From Poa pratensis (taxonomy: Eukaryota; Streptophyta; Magnoliopsida; Poales; Poaceae), in the NCBI GenBank assembly GCA_947311845.1, contig CAMZMU010000041.1, positions 130,951,840 through 131,015,839 on the forward strand: a stretch of DNA of 64,000 nucleotides, written 5' to 3'. Of this stretch, positions 41,942-54,300 are shown piece by piece (the first letter of the stretch is position 1; each line of letters starts with the position of its first letter). The translations under genes were made by a program, and so were the position numbers. The notes beneath the pieces are model-generated. The model had not been told where the DNA came from. It searched no databases and saw only the letters and a list, made by a program, of their open reading frames with translations.

Positions 41942-43013
41942 TGAAGGAACGAAGATGTTACGTTGCTTTTATTGTTGCGAAGCCGCCTACTAATGTAACA
42001 AAGTTGCATACCGTTATTGCGAATTTAGTTTTTTTGCCGCGCTCCAAATTTGCTTCGTCGTACAATAAAGTTGATGTGTCGCACACCAAAGTTGATTCTT
42101 AAAAAAAATCGTCGAAACATAGTCAAGTGTGATTTAATTCTGAAGATCTTGTCGCGAGGATTTCAAAAGTGAAAATACATCGTAATTCCGACGCACGGTT
42201 TGAAATTTATATCTTTTTTGAAGAAAAACGGATGTAATTAATGCATGTCACGTGGGTGTGGGTTGGCTAGGTACGTGAGAACCAGTGGTGAAAATGACAG
42301 CAAAACACTTTCCTTCGGTAGCGCGCGGGAGGGATCACGCTTTCATTTTCCATCCGCCACAAAAACACGCATTTGGGAAAAGTTTGCCAACTTGATGTGT
42401 CCGTTTCATAGGTGAGTAGGGATAATATGGCCGGCTATATCGACACACCGGTTGAAATTTTAATTATGTAGAAAAAGTCTCCGTTTGTGTTTATTTTTGT
42501 TGTCCGACAACTGATCGCGTAACATCTTTAACAAATATCATCATGGGAGATTTCTATTGGGATTTCTCTTTCGATGTGTGAAGTGTGGGATGTTGTGCTT
42601 TCTTTTGGTGATTACAACTATCAAATGATATATTTTTTAAATCGCTCATCTTAGTTACGAACCGTTTTGGCCACTGAATCTCTAGAATTTGATTTCATGT
42701 TGATAGTTTCTGACGAACCTTTTTTTTACTTCATTTACTTTAGAACTAGTATACTTGTACTTTGTATATCGTCGAGTACTTCGATTTTTAGTAAATGTGC
42801 ATTTCATCTTGTTATTGTACACATACACACCGCAAAGTACACTTACCTTGCACTATGGATGATCTCAAAGAAAAAACATTGCACTATGAAGTACATCATG
42901 TACTTTGTGTGGTGTACCGTGTTTTTTGTGTGTACTATGTGAAGTGTATTCCATGTACATATAGCGTGTTGTATATATACTTCATGGGAGAACTTTGCTT
43001 GTACTTCATGGTA
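41942..43013. other. AT-rich stretch, no gene recognised
   Basis: The left part continues the TTGC-rich repeat sequence to about 42100. The rest is ordinary AT-rich intergenic DNA. Confidence 0.5.
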
Positions 43014-43021
43014 GTTTCTAC

Positions 43022-43178
43022 CAGTGGCGGATCCAGCGTCCCGGCCGCCCGGGCAGCTGCCGGGCTTCCGGCCGGCCAGCACCACGTATTTCCATTGTAT
43101 TTGTCCAAAAGAAGAGCGTATTTAGCCTTTATATTAACAGTTTGCCCAGGCTTTAGTATATTTCTGGGTCCGCCACTG
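43022..43178. mobile_element. hAT-type MITE
   Basis: Ends CAGTGGCGGATCCAG and the inverted CTGGGTCCGCCACTG, with the 8-bp target duplication GTTTCTAC at 43014-43021 and 43179-43186. 157 bp, no coding capacity. Confidence 0.93.
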
Positions 43179-43186
43179 GTTTCTAC

Positions 43187-44752
43187 TTACTAAAAAGAAA
43201 ACAAAAAGCAGCAGAAAACCAAACAAACACATCTTCTTACGCAGGATGATTTATGTGAGTCACATGTTAGCCCTTAAATCTTCCCCACTGCACCTACATG
43301 GCTCTTCGAAAAGTCGGCCTTTTGCTAGTCCTACTCTTCAACGATGTATGGGAATCTTACCCGTGTGCAATGCTAGCAAGACACATTATGCACACGGCCA
43401 ACTCTACCCAAACCCGTGTGATGTGTCTCATGTTATACACGGTCTATATAATAATACCCAACATTAAAGTAGTTACGATTCTTGCTTTCTTAGCGATCCA
43501 GGCTACTGTTTATGCGCTTCGGTTTAGTTGTCAATTGTTTTACGCGTGGCAGTTTTTCCTCTAGGTGGCACCGCAGACGCAATTGTTTCTTTTGGGACTT
43601 TAACTCCGTCGTAGCAGTGATTTTTTTTCCCACAATTGTTTTCCTTTGTTTGCTCCCATTTTCTATGTGGTGTTTAATTTTCTTTGCCCTCCATTCGTTC
43701 CGGTCACCCGATTCCCTTCATATTGTGGGTTGCCTTGTATGCAGGGACGAAGCTAGAAAATAATCTCAACGGTGTCAGCTATACTATGGTATCACTATTC
43801 TACTGGGTCATATTGCTTAAATAGACGGTAGTTGTGCCATTTAGTGAAGAGATTGCTAGTTCCACTGGGTCAGCTTACCCCAGCGCCTCTACGCCAGCCC
43901 CATCCTGGCTTGTATGTAGCTCTTTTTATTACGTGTCCTTTCACCACTTTGCCGTCTCGATTAGGTCACCTTTTCCTCCCATTTCCTTCGGGCGTTCTCC
44001 TTTGGAGCCTTCGGTGTGTACAACGCAGCCTTCGTGTTGTTCCTTTGTCTTCCTTGCAATCAGGTTTTTAGCTCATCTTCTTTCTTCTTTCTACGTCCAA
44101 TTTAGTTGCTTCTGGCTTATCTGTTCTTCTTTTGGTTCGTCTTTTTTCTATATTTCTTTGTACAATTTGGATTGACATGCTCTTAGTTTGGGATCTTGTG
44201 GTTTTTGCTGTTGTTTTCTTCGCTTTACAGTGTGCGCGTTCAATACAATCACACGGACGCGGCGTGCCCTGCGCCTAATCTTCCTGGTTTTTTAATGGAA
44301 TATTATATTTTGGATTGGACTTTGCGGTGAGTGAGATATCCTTGGGTTTGTTTACAACTAAGTCCTCTGACATGTTTTTATGGCTAACTCAATTTCTGAA
44401 GAATGCAACTAGCCAGTTCCAGGCGACCTAGGATTAGGAAACAAAAAACATGTTAGTAGTATTTCTGTACGAACAACATCATTAGGATCTAAATCTAGTC
44501 ATTAGGGCACCAACTTTAGGTCAGACTGTGTGTACCTGATATGGCCATCATGGCCATTGGAGGCGAAAACGAGGACCCTGCATGCTCCATGCAGGCATGC
44601 TGAAAGGTTTGGAGAAGAAGGTGAGGTAGGGGCGCTACCGGCACTAACCTCCTGGTGGCTGGCGGCGGAGAAAGCCTTTTACTGGCTTAGCACTTCTTTA
44701 GAATCGGTTATTAGCGTTTAGATCACCCACAGTGTGTGTCAAATTGGGGTGT
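43187..44752. other. Intergenic stretch left of element B
   Basis: Pyrimidine-rich with several short open frames but no recognisable protein or complete element. Confidence 0.5.
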
Positions 44753-45248
44753 TGACAAGGATATACATCTCAGGTACCCTACTGTGAGGGTACCTGGTGC
44801 ACGTGATGACTAAAAGCCCAACTAGCGAAGATACGACTCGAAGCCCATGACGAGAGGCCCAACAAGATGAAGTAACTTCCAAGATTAGACATAGACATAG
44901 TCGGTTTATACTTTCCTTATGTGTAAACTAGGTCGGTTACAAACTCCCGAGACCCAGCCTATTTAAAGGCTGGGAGGGGTGCCGATCTAGGAAAAAAGCC
45001 ATACTCGAACCACCAAAACTCTTGCGAGATCGTCATCTCGCCGGAGCCACCTTGTAACCACATAATCTCCAGCGATCAATAACAGACAAGCAGGAAGTAG
45101 GGTCTTTATCTCCACCCGAGGGGCTGAACCTGGGTAAATCTTTGTCTCTGCTTGTCAGCCGACGAAACTACCAGTACTAACACGTTCTCTTCCCATAATC
45201 TCAACCCTAGATCCTTAACCATGGAATTGATGAGGGTACACCTCGTCA
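44753..45248 (+). repeat. 5' LTR of Gypsy element B
   Basis: 496 bp. Close to the element A LTR in its right half but clearly diverged in its left half (TGACAAGGATATACATCTC versus TGACATGGGTATACATATC). The same TATA box in the CCCAGCC/GGCTGGG palindrome lies at 44953-44974. Confidence 0.95.
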
Positions 45249-45249
45249 A

Positions 45250-46022
45250 TTGGCGCCGTCTGTGGGAAAGAATAGTGCTGGACTCGCGGTTTCTTCGGTT
45301 CCATCGGAAAACGGTGACTCGCCGATCGGATCTACAAACGACAACTCGCCGGCTGCATCGACAAACCAGAACTCGCTGACTCAGGCGGCACACGGCAACT
45401 CGCCGGCTCACTCGACAAACGGCAACACGTCAGTTTCACCTGCAAAAAGCGCATCGGATCCTCTGATGGATTTCGAGCCACACTCGCCAGGATTCCAGGA
45501 GGCCTTCTCTGACCTCGAGTCAAGTTTGGGTTTAACCGTTGGTTCGTTCAATTTTTTCGTCAACAAGCTTGGTGTGCAGGACTTGACAGATCCACGCCAA
45601 CTCGCGACTTCCGCACCCGAGGCTCCATCGGTTGCGGCTACTTCGACTGCGGATCCCTCAACTGTGTCCATACCATCGTCGACCCTCCAAGCTTGTTCGT
45701 CTGTAACAACCATGTCCACACGAGAGATGCGCGAGCTCATTGAAGAGCTCCAGGGCGAGGAGGCCGAATCAGCATACCGCACAAACGATGTCGAGCTGGA
45801 TCTCCCACTCGAGGATAGTTTCGACTGCGGGATCTCACCTAGCGACTTCGACGATCTCGAAACTCATATCGACAACCACGTCGACTCCGAGATCTGCGCC
45901 AACAACAACCTCGACTTCGAGATTCATAACAACCTCGCCGACGCCGAGATGAGCATAGGCGATGAAGGCATCGACTGCGAGATCCGTCCAGACGACCACT
46001 CGATGAACATACGGACTCAGAC
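45250..46022 (+). pseudogene. gag: Element B Gag, N-terminal part
   Basis: Homologous to element A Gag: five 9-residue NSP-type repeats (45310-45444) then the acidic region. A missing base near 45995 (GACGACCACT versus GACGAACCACT) shifts the frame just before the insertion at 46028. Confidence 0.8.
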
Positions 46023-46027
46023 ATGAG

Positions 46028-49000
46028 TGTAGTGACCCAGCACACCACTGCATGTTGTAGTGTACAAGTCGATGACATAATACTCACGGAAGGACCATTC
46101 CGTAAATATTACATCCTTCAGAGTAGTACAACAGAAACATAGTCGGTCCAAGGTAACACTATAGGATTACAACACTATTCAGTGCAAAATCTCGAGAACC
46201 TCCTTTACATACAGAAATAGGTCTCGTGCAAATGAAACTCTCAAAAAGATCCAAGTCGTAGTACTAAGCTGAATATCAGCTCTACCTCTAACTTCTGATC
46301 CACTACTGTTGTTGTCATAGCCCTAATCTAGCCATCTGGAATTTCCGTGTCTAGAGTTGTGCTCCTCCTTCCAAATAATCATTGTTTTCTCCATAGACAT
46401 TGTTGTCGTCACTCATCCGTTGGCAAAGTATAGGTTGACTCCTTCAAGCTCCACCAGGTTGCTTTGACTCCTTGTTGAAGATCTCACCTATATTGCTATG
46501 GATTCCTGTCCTTCCTCTGCTGTCTCCAGTAATCTAAGCAGGGGGTCAATGGAGGAAAGAGTGAGCAACACGAGCGTTACTCAGCAAGTTCATTTAACAG
46601 GAATAAGGTGTTTTATGCACTAGCTACCATCCATACCAAAAGGTCATGGATGAACATGCATATCTTTGTAAAACATTTTTAGGAAAAGATTCATTTTATC
46701 TTCAGAAAACTATGCCCGTCATCCATTCACAGGTGCTAGGGCCTTGAGGAGCCTCCTTTCCTGCAGCGTTCGTCGTTCCTTCCTGGAACGGGGAGTAACA
46801 TGTCACATTTTTACACTCTGCAGAGGTGCGTTACTTTACCCATAAGAGACCAACATCATGTTGCACAACCAGGCGTACTTTCCTGTCCACACTTCCTATG
46901 GTGTGGGGCCCGATTGTTGATCCAATCCATTCGCCGTGCTTCTCCAACAACCCCGCATGCCCACCCAATTCATGCATAGCAGAATCACCCCTGATACACT
47001 ACCCCTCACGGTACGTACCTAGGCATCCTCTTGCAGACCAATTCATGCATAGCAGAATCACCCCTGGCTCTACCCCTCACGGTAGATACCTAGGCATCCC
47101 CTTGCAGACCATCATAGGCACCAGAGTCCGTGGGCATTAAGGGGTCCCACCCATGTGCATGTAGTCTCGCAATACCTATAGCGTACGGCTCTGGCTGCCC
47201 GTTGACATGCGAAAGGGAGAAGATCACAGATGACTTTCCCGTCCCATTCCAAGTCTCATGGTTAACGCTTCATATACGGCGCAAGAACACTGACGACATT
47301 GGTTATTAAGTCCTAGGTAATACTTTCCCATGCAAATGGAACCTCCACCAACCACATCATACCATGGTTCCATCTGCCAGCCAACAATATGTATATATAG
47401 CAATTCACATCATTCGAAAATAGGTTTTACTTTTTCATGCAATGATAAACCATAGTATTTTGCATTTACTTTGATAAACATAATCAAGTAGGACATGAGC
47501 AAGAGTGAACTTGCCTTGGATAGGAATAGCAGTTCAAACCCTTCGGGTTCTAGGGTTTGCGGTAAAACCCCGAGTTCTGAAAAAGGCAACATAATCCTGA
47601 TAAGGACTACAGAAAACTCTGGCAAGATGCTCTTATGCATAGTAATGAAATGCATCGCAAAATACCCCCAATCATACCCAAGCTTAACTAGGTAAGCTTC
47701 ATTTTAAAATGATACTTCGATAACATCGTATTAACTTCACTTAAGTTTGTTTTAAAGGTGATGTTTTGGTACTTAAGTTGTTAATGAGTTGAGATTAGTG
47801 AATGTTTAAGATTTTGGAATTTGATATGATTCACTTGGTTGTTTTAGAATCTTATTTCTTCCAGACTTAAGTGTGTTTCACTTTTATTTATTTGATGAGT
47901 ATTTTCATGTATGAAGAGCAATTACCCATAAGTTCATCTTTTATTTAGGTATCACAAATGGAAATAAGTAAAGTAACAACATTTTATGTTTCAAAATTTT
48001 AGTTTCATAATTTTGTTTTAAATGAAGAAATAGAAATTTAAACTAATTATTAAAGATAGTAATAATAAGTGATCAAATTTTATTAAGTAAAGATTTCAAT
48101 TTTAGATTATGTAAATATCCTTTTATAACTATTTTCCCTATGAAAAATATCATTTTAATTAACCATTTAATGCACACAATGTAGGACATGAAATGATTAT
48201 AACATATTTTCAAATTTGAAATTTAGACATGTGAAGCATTTTTAAATGAAATTGGAAATGCAGCCAAAATAGCATTTCAAATTAACTCCATGTTTAAAAT
48301 GATAAGTAAATTGTTGTTTCAATTTTAAATTGATTTAATTGTAATTGATCACACATCCAAATGATATAGATAGATAGATTTTATTTTTTTCTTAACATTT
48401 TAATGTATTGTTTGTATTTTTATAATTTGGTGCTATTATTATAAATCAAGATAAAATACTTAATATTGCTTAACAATATATTTAGATTCTTTAGAATTAT
48501 ACTAGGTATTTTTAACTATTTTAAAATATTACATTTCTAGTTATATTGATTAAATAATTTTTAGAATTTTCTAATTAATTTTTATTTGTGAATTTACCAA
48601 ACTGCCCCAGGTCAACAGGGTTGAACCCAACCCTAGTACTGGATCGGGTCGGTCAACACGACTGAGCCACTCCCCGCTCACTTCTCTCTCTTCCCTGTTC
48701 TTGCTCTCGTGCTCTCTCTCGATTCCCCTTTCGCCTCCACCGTCGCCGAGCGATTCCAGCCGATTCCGGCAGTCTCCGCCGTTGTGCTCGGGTGCAATCG
48801 ACACGCCGCTCGATTCTCCGCCTTCCCCTCCATGTCGATTCGACGCGCACGCCCATGGGTGGCCGTGCTCCTACTCTCCCGAACCTAGGGTTTCGCCTCC
48901 CTGATGGGTTCGAGCCTTGGCTTGGTGGTGATGTGTTGGGCATGAGTGGCAGCGCCACTGATGCTCCTCGTGCCTGGTGGTTGTTTGCTGCACGGGGAAG

Positions 49001-50957
49001 TCTTCCCCAGGTTTGAGCTATGGTGGCCGCGTGAGCACTGCCCCACCATGCCGCCATAGATGCGCCAGGGCGTTTGGTATGCTCCTCTCCTCTCTACATC
49101 TCTCCCCTGGCCTACAGCCATGCTCTGTGATACTAGATCTCTAGTAATAATTCTAGGTTTTCTATGATTAGGTGATTGTTTGGGCTGCTGTTCCTGCGAT
49201 GAACACAGGATGTGTTCAAATGCTTCTGAAATATTGGATTGAGATGCTCTAACTTGTGGTTGTGGCTATGATCACTGGTGCTGTCTTTTGCTAATCTACA
49301 GTTATTTGCCCAAAGCAAAATAACATGTGTGTGCTTCTCTGAACCATTAAGTTCAGAGATGTGCCTCTGTTAAAATCAAGTGTAAAGTAGATTTCTGTAG
49401 CTAAATAATTTTAGCTAAGCATGCTGTGATGCCTCTTTTGAGTTACACAGAAGCTAGCTAGTTAAACTTAGCTCTTGAAATCTTTTTATGCTTTCCTGTG
49501 CTCTTGTTGTGAACAAATGGCTAGTATGTGATTTGTGTTTGAGATGCTTTTCCTTAATGGATTTGTGTCCAGCAACATGTACTGGCATAGGCTGAGGCTT
49601 TCTTCTTTATAAGAACAGATGCTTGCTTGTACTATTAATTTCCTGTGATGATTTTAGCATAGCAGCTCTATGCTTATCTGAGGGAAAACACCGCCCTACT
49701 CCATATATAACTAGCAGTTCATTTTGCTAGAGAAGTAGAGAATCAACCTCTTGTCAGGTGTGGTGATGATGTGGCTGTGGTGCTTGTGGTTCTTGTGGTT
49801 CTGCTGCTTGCTTGATCAGCAGTTCCTGGTGCTCTTCTCCTTGCTGGCCTGCTCCTCCAGCTCCAGATGGTTTCCTTCTTGTTCCTGGTCTTTTCACCTT
49901 GCTCGTGCTTGGTCTTGAGCTTCTACTCCATCTTGCTCTTGCTTTTGGCAAGGATTGTGTGGTGGATTAAATGATGGCGTATGATTTTGTGATGAACTGA
50001 GTTCAAAACAGTGAAGAACTCGAGTTGGTGCTGTTGTGAGTGAAAAGATGGGTTTTCCTTGCTTGCTACGGCTATCTCTTGCTCTTATCCTCCCCAGGCT
50101 TGTGTTCACTGTGCTGGTGACAGCACAGGTATGTGGGAAGTGATTGTGCTGCTTGCTTGCTTGGCTCCCAGGTTCTGTTAACCTGGAGCTTCGGCTGGTT
50201 TGATATTATCCTACATGTGTGGTTTATTTCTGACTGCCAAGTGGATTTAGGCTAATGATGTTATGCTGAGGCTAAAGTTTGTGGATTAAGAACAGATACT
50301 ATACTTAGTCGCCTAATTAAACTCGATGATGCAAATAGCAATACATCTTATTGCTAGACTGAGAGTCATACTAACCCCTAACCCCTCTTTTTAGTTTCTG
50401 TCTTTTTCTTTTCTTTTTGTTTTGTAGGAAACAATTATAAAGCTGAAATCAAATGAAGAAGAAGATACAAGATTTTGTAGTTTTAGAAATAATTGTAATA
50501 TTCCTTTTTGTAATTCAATTTGTTGTAATATACTTGTAATGACAATGTATTATTGTACTTTTTCAATAAAGTTATTTGTTTGTCTTTGTAAGAATTCAAT
50601 AAGTTGTAATATTTATTTAAAAGATTTGAATTATTCAAACATCTCTAAACTCATTTACTTAGTTATTGTTTTTGTTACTTAATTGTTTTAATTTGAATTA
50701 CTTTACAAATTTAAATTATTTGAAAATTCAAGTTTGATTCAAAATTTCCCACAACCAATAAATTACTTAGAAGTTATGTCGAAATTTATTTACATTCACC
50801 TAAGATGAACTAAACCTAATTCATTAAGATGAATGAACTCTGATCACTTAGAGTTTTAATTTGCGAAAAATTTATTCAGGATTTTCAAATGCATGCATAC
50901 AGATGCACACATTACTATTTCTACCCTTCGTTAACTCCTAAATGCTGGGATATTACA
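46028..50957 (-). mobile_element. 4.93-kb solo LTR of a LARD-type element (Sukkula/Erika-like)
   Basis: Inserted in element B gag with target duplication ATGAG (46023-46027 and 50958-50962). The ends are TGTAGTGACCCAGCA and the inverted TGTAATATCCCAGCA, TG...CA overall. There is no second copy, primer site or coding region, so a single LTR left by recombination fits best; grass LARD elements have LTRs of this size, and the family name is inference. It is AT-rich in 47700-48600 and 50400-50900. A 70-bp direct duplication (CAATTCATGCATAGCAGAATC... at about 46974 and 47039) lies within. The orientation (minus) is a guess from the TGTAATATCCC end. Confidence 0.75.
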
Positions 50958-52148
50958 ATGAGCCTCGATGAAGATGTCGAGTCCATGACAGGACTCGAAA
51001 GCATACACACATACCCTCGGGTCATACCCCAGCAGGTCTACGTTCCCATCGCAGCAGAAACATCAAACACTGCGACCAGCCGCAGGCCTACAGAATTCCC
51101 GTGCACAGTCACTATGCCGGACGGAGCCACAACCCTCACAATCACTGCTGAGATGGCAGCAAAAGCAGATAAAGTTATCAACGAGTGCACAATGATGCCA
51201 GCAGACGCAACACAAGAAGAGATGTTGACCTTCCAGTACTTCAACTGGCAGGAGTCACTTCGACAGAAGCAGATAAGAGCCACACTCGAAGAACGCAAAA
51301 AGAAGGCTAGCTTGTCGAGTGCGCGCAGAAGACAGCTCTCCTTGAGCTCCACCGGGCGAGCAGACACAAGACCCAGATCAAGGTTGTCACACCTCTCGCC
51401 AGGCGAGAAGGCGGCACTCACCCGCAACATAGGCAACTCCTTCATGACATACGACGAGGAAGGACTGCCGGTGCCCAAAACAGCAGCAGGTGCTCTCTAC
51501 ACCGCTGCAGCATACGTGGAGGCAATCAAGCCCCCAGCGGATGACCCCAATGCAAAACTACACCGCCAACAGATCAAATCACTCGCCTTAACTGCAAAGG
51601 CCATACGCCAAGTTCCAAGAACTCCAGGTGGGAGTCGAGATCGTGCCCTAGTCGACGCGCCTCGGGAAGAGCATAATCACAGTGGTCGTCGCCACCACTC
51701 GAAGGAAAGAAGCGGCTCGCGAAGGCGCAGGTCCAGGAGCAAGTCACGCAGATCATACATTAGCGACTTATACTCCGATCGAGAGCCTGAGCCACATGGA
51801 GCTCCGTGCTTCACTCGACGCGTCCGCGAGACACGGATGCCCAAAGGGTACAAACTCACATCTGAACAGCCCAAGTACACGGGTTGACAGGAACCTTCCG
51901 GGTGGCTGGAAGATTACAGGCTGGCTGTCGCATGCCAGCGAGGCACGAACACCACAGCCATGCAGTACATACGACTGATGCTCGAAGGCATAGCCCGCGA
52001 CTGGCTCAAGGCCCTACCTGCATCAAAGTACGACTCGTGGGATCACTTCCGCGATGACTTCATCAAAAACTTCGAGCCTCTGTGTGAGCGCCCAAAAACG
52101 TTCGAGGAACTGCGGGCCTACGTGCAACGATCAGACGAAAGGCTGAGG
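50958..52148 (+). pseudogene. gag: Element B Gag, middle part
   Basis: Continues element B Gag from MSLDEDVESMTG. Here the SR-rich junction is intact and runs in one frame (RSYISDLYSDREPEP) into MPKGYKLTSEQPKYTG. An in-frame TGA at 51885-51887 replaces the CGA (Arg) of element A. The frame after it is normal to 52148, where the second insertion lies. Confidence 0.85.
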
Positions 52149-53249
52149 TGATGTAGCCCGACCTACGTCTCCTACAACAAGTGGCCCAATGACAAGAGTA
52201 AGAGTCAAGGCACTTCATGATAAGGTGAACTCGCTCCTATCCATGTGTGATCTCGATACTCCTTTGAATGGCTTGCTACTTCATTCCGATACCTTGTGCA
52301 TACTCAGGCATGACCCCTATGAAGACTCCCAAGAAGCGCGGAAGATGGACAAGGATCGAGCCAAGATGATGAGGAAGAAGAAGACAAGAAGGAAGAAGAA
52401 ACCCCAGGAGGCGGTACTACCGCCGGGTTAAGCGGTACTACCGCCCCTGGCCCAGTCAGCAAGGCCTCAACCCACGCCGGCGGTACCTCCAGTGGCACCG
52501 GCAGCGGTACCGGTCGGTACCGGGGACGTGGGACGGGCGAACCCCACGTCGGCGGTGCTACCGCCCCAGCTACCGCCAAAACGGCGCTTCAGACGCGACG
52601 TCCGGTACCGCCAGCGGCACCAGTAGCGGTACCAACTGGTACAGGCGACGTGGGGAGCAGCGACGCATGCCCGCACCAGCGGTACCACCGGCTAACCCAG
52701 CGGTACTACCGCCAGTGCGGGCATGAGTTCGGGACAGGACCCGTGTAACCTTATCCTTTCGCCTCGTTTTGGATCTAGACTATAAATAGCACTCCTTGGA
52801 CTAGATCTAGGGTTAGACTATGATTTGGGAACTAAAGTAGAGCCTTGCTCCTTCTTCTCAAAGTGTCTCTTTCCTCCTATGGAGATGAATCAAGACCTCC
52901 ACATGTGGAGATGAACCAAGGCCTCCTCTTGAGGAGAAGATCCCTGCGTGATACCAAGGCTCCGCTTGTAGTTGCGATTACTTGCTAATCTTCCATCTTT
53001 AGTTGGCTAGGTTGGATTGGTTGGATTGACCAATTGGACAAACAATCCTAATAGTAAGGTGTGCTTGGGAGAGGAGGATTGGGGGCTGCCCTCGGGGATT
53101 TGTTACCAATCGAGTCTTGCCGGGTTGCTACTTGCTATTTACCCTTGTGTGTTTGATTTCCCTTTTTTGTGTTCTTCGTTCTTCGCGTGTTCTTCGTGTT
53201 CATCCTTCCCTCCGTACAAATCCGTGAAAATCGGGACCAACCCGCATCA
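52149..53249 (+). mobile_element. 1.1-kb solo LTR or short LTR-like insertion
   Basis: Target duplication TGAGG at 52144-52148 and 53250-53254; ends TGATGTAGC and CGCATCA. A TATA box CTATAAATAGC lies at about 52780-52790 and transcript-leader-like sequence follows, as in an LTR promoter. 52410-52730 is packed with GCGGTACTACCGC-type palindromes. No second copy, primer site or pol motif. Confidence 0.7.
52412..52715. repeat. Cluster of GCGGTACYACCGC palindromes
   Basis: GGCGGTACTACCGCC, GCGGTACTACCGCC, CAGCGGTACCGG, GCGGTGCTACCGCC, GTAGCGGTACC, AGCGGTACCACCGG and GCGGTACTACCGCC recur over 300 bases upstream of the TATA box. They could form hairpins or be transcription-factor sites. Confidence 0.75.
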
Positions 53250-54300
53250 TGAGGTCATACATTAGACGATGGACTGAGATACGCAACTCAGTCGGAGTAA
53301 TATCATAAGACATGGCCATGGATGCCTTCATAATGGGACTCGCCAGGCATGACCTCAAAGAAGCACTCGGTCGCAAAAAGCCAACCTCTGTGGCTAACCT
53401 CTTGATGACCGCGACTGAGTGGGCAGATGGAGAAGATATGGCGCGCACAACATGCGGGTCCTCACCCCGTGACAATCATGAAAGCGGCAGTCGAAGCCGC
53501 AGAGACTCATACAGGGATGATCGAAGGCGCAAGCGTTCAAAACGTCATTACGACGACGATAGACCCGAATTCATGGCGGCTGGATTCTCTACACCACGCA
53601 ATGACCAGGACAGAAGCGACCAGCGATCAGAAGATCGACGGGACAGTCGCGAAGATCGACGGGACAGTCGAGACGACCGTCGAGACAGCCGAGATCGCGG
53701 CCAACGCAGTGATAGCTACAAGAGGAAGGACTGGCGCAAGTCACGGGCACAATCTGAGCGATCATTCGAAGAAAAGATGGACGCTGATTGCAGATTCCAC
53801 CTGTACAAGGGGGACGACGGAAAACTGCGATCCAACCACTCGATGAGAAACTGCAGGGAGTTCGACCAAATGGCGACTGATTACGTAAATCGCAGAAAGG
53901 CAGCAGCCGCACAAGCACCTGCACCCGTGCCTCAGCCAAACAACGTGCCTGTTCTGATGGCACCACCTCCACCACCACAGCCTGCTCCAGGCGGAAACCT
54001 CGCGGGTGCCATACAGCACATACCGCGGGTAGACGACGCAGTACCCTCCACCCCAAGGGCAGATGTACATGATACAGAAAGGTCGACCTTCCAACAGGGA
54101 GCAAAAACTTCGCACTCGACAAGTAAACATGGCGGTCATGTCACCCCTGCGGTAACAGAATATTTGAAAGGAGCCGAAACTATAATAAGCTTCAGCAAAG
54201 AGGACCACCCTCCATCGGTTGTTCGCCCAGGGCACTCCGCTCTGGTACTCGACGCGCAAATTGGAGGCTACGCTATGTCCAAGGTCTTCATGGATGGGGG
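53250..54300 (+). pseudogene. gag-pol: Element B Gag C-terminus and protease start
   Basis: Resumes at SYIRRWTEIRNSVG. A TAA stop lies at 53309-53311 (TCA-TAA versus TCA-GAA in A). It continues with the SR/RD repeats, the knuckle-like C-x2-H-x12-H-x4-C and the proline-rich linker. At the protease active site a base is missing (GATGGGGGAGC versus GATGGTGGGAGC), turning FMDGGS into FMDGGAA-stop at about 54300. Confidence 0.85.

Noticed and set aside
48601..49120. Gene starting at the AACCCTAGG/CTAGGGTTT-like sequence inside the 4.9-kb insertion
   Set aside because: It lies inside a repeat unit, the frames are short, and no domain or consistent splice structure is seen.
46028..50957. DNA transposon with terminal inverted repeats
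   Set aside because: The terminal similarity is short and imperfect and no transposase is present. The TG...CA ends with a 5-bp duplication fit an LTR better, though the alternative is noted.
52189..52431. 80-codon Lys-rich ORF in the 1.1-kb insertion
   Set aside because: Ends in the palindrome cluster, low-complexity KKKTRRKKK tail, no family recognised.
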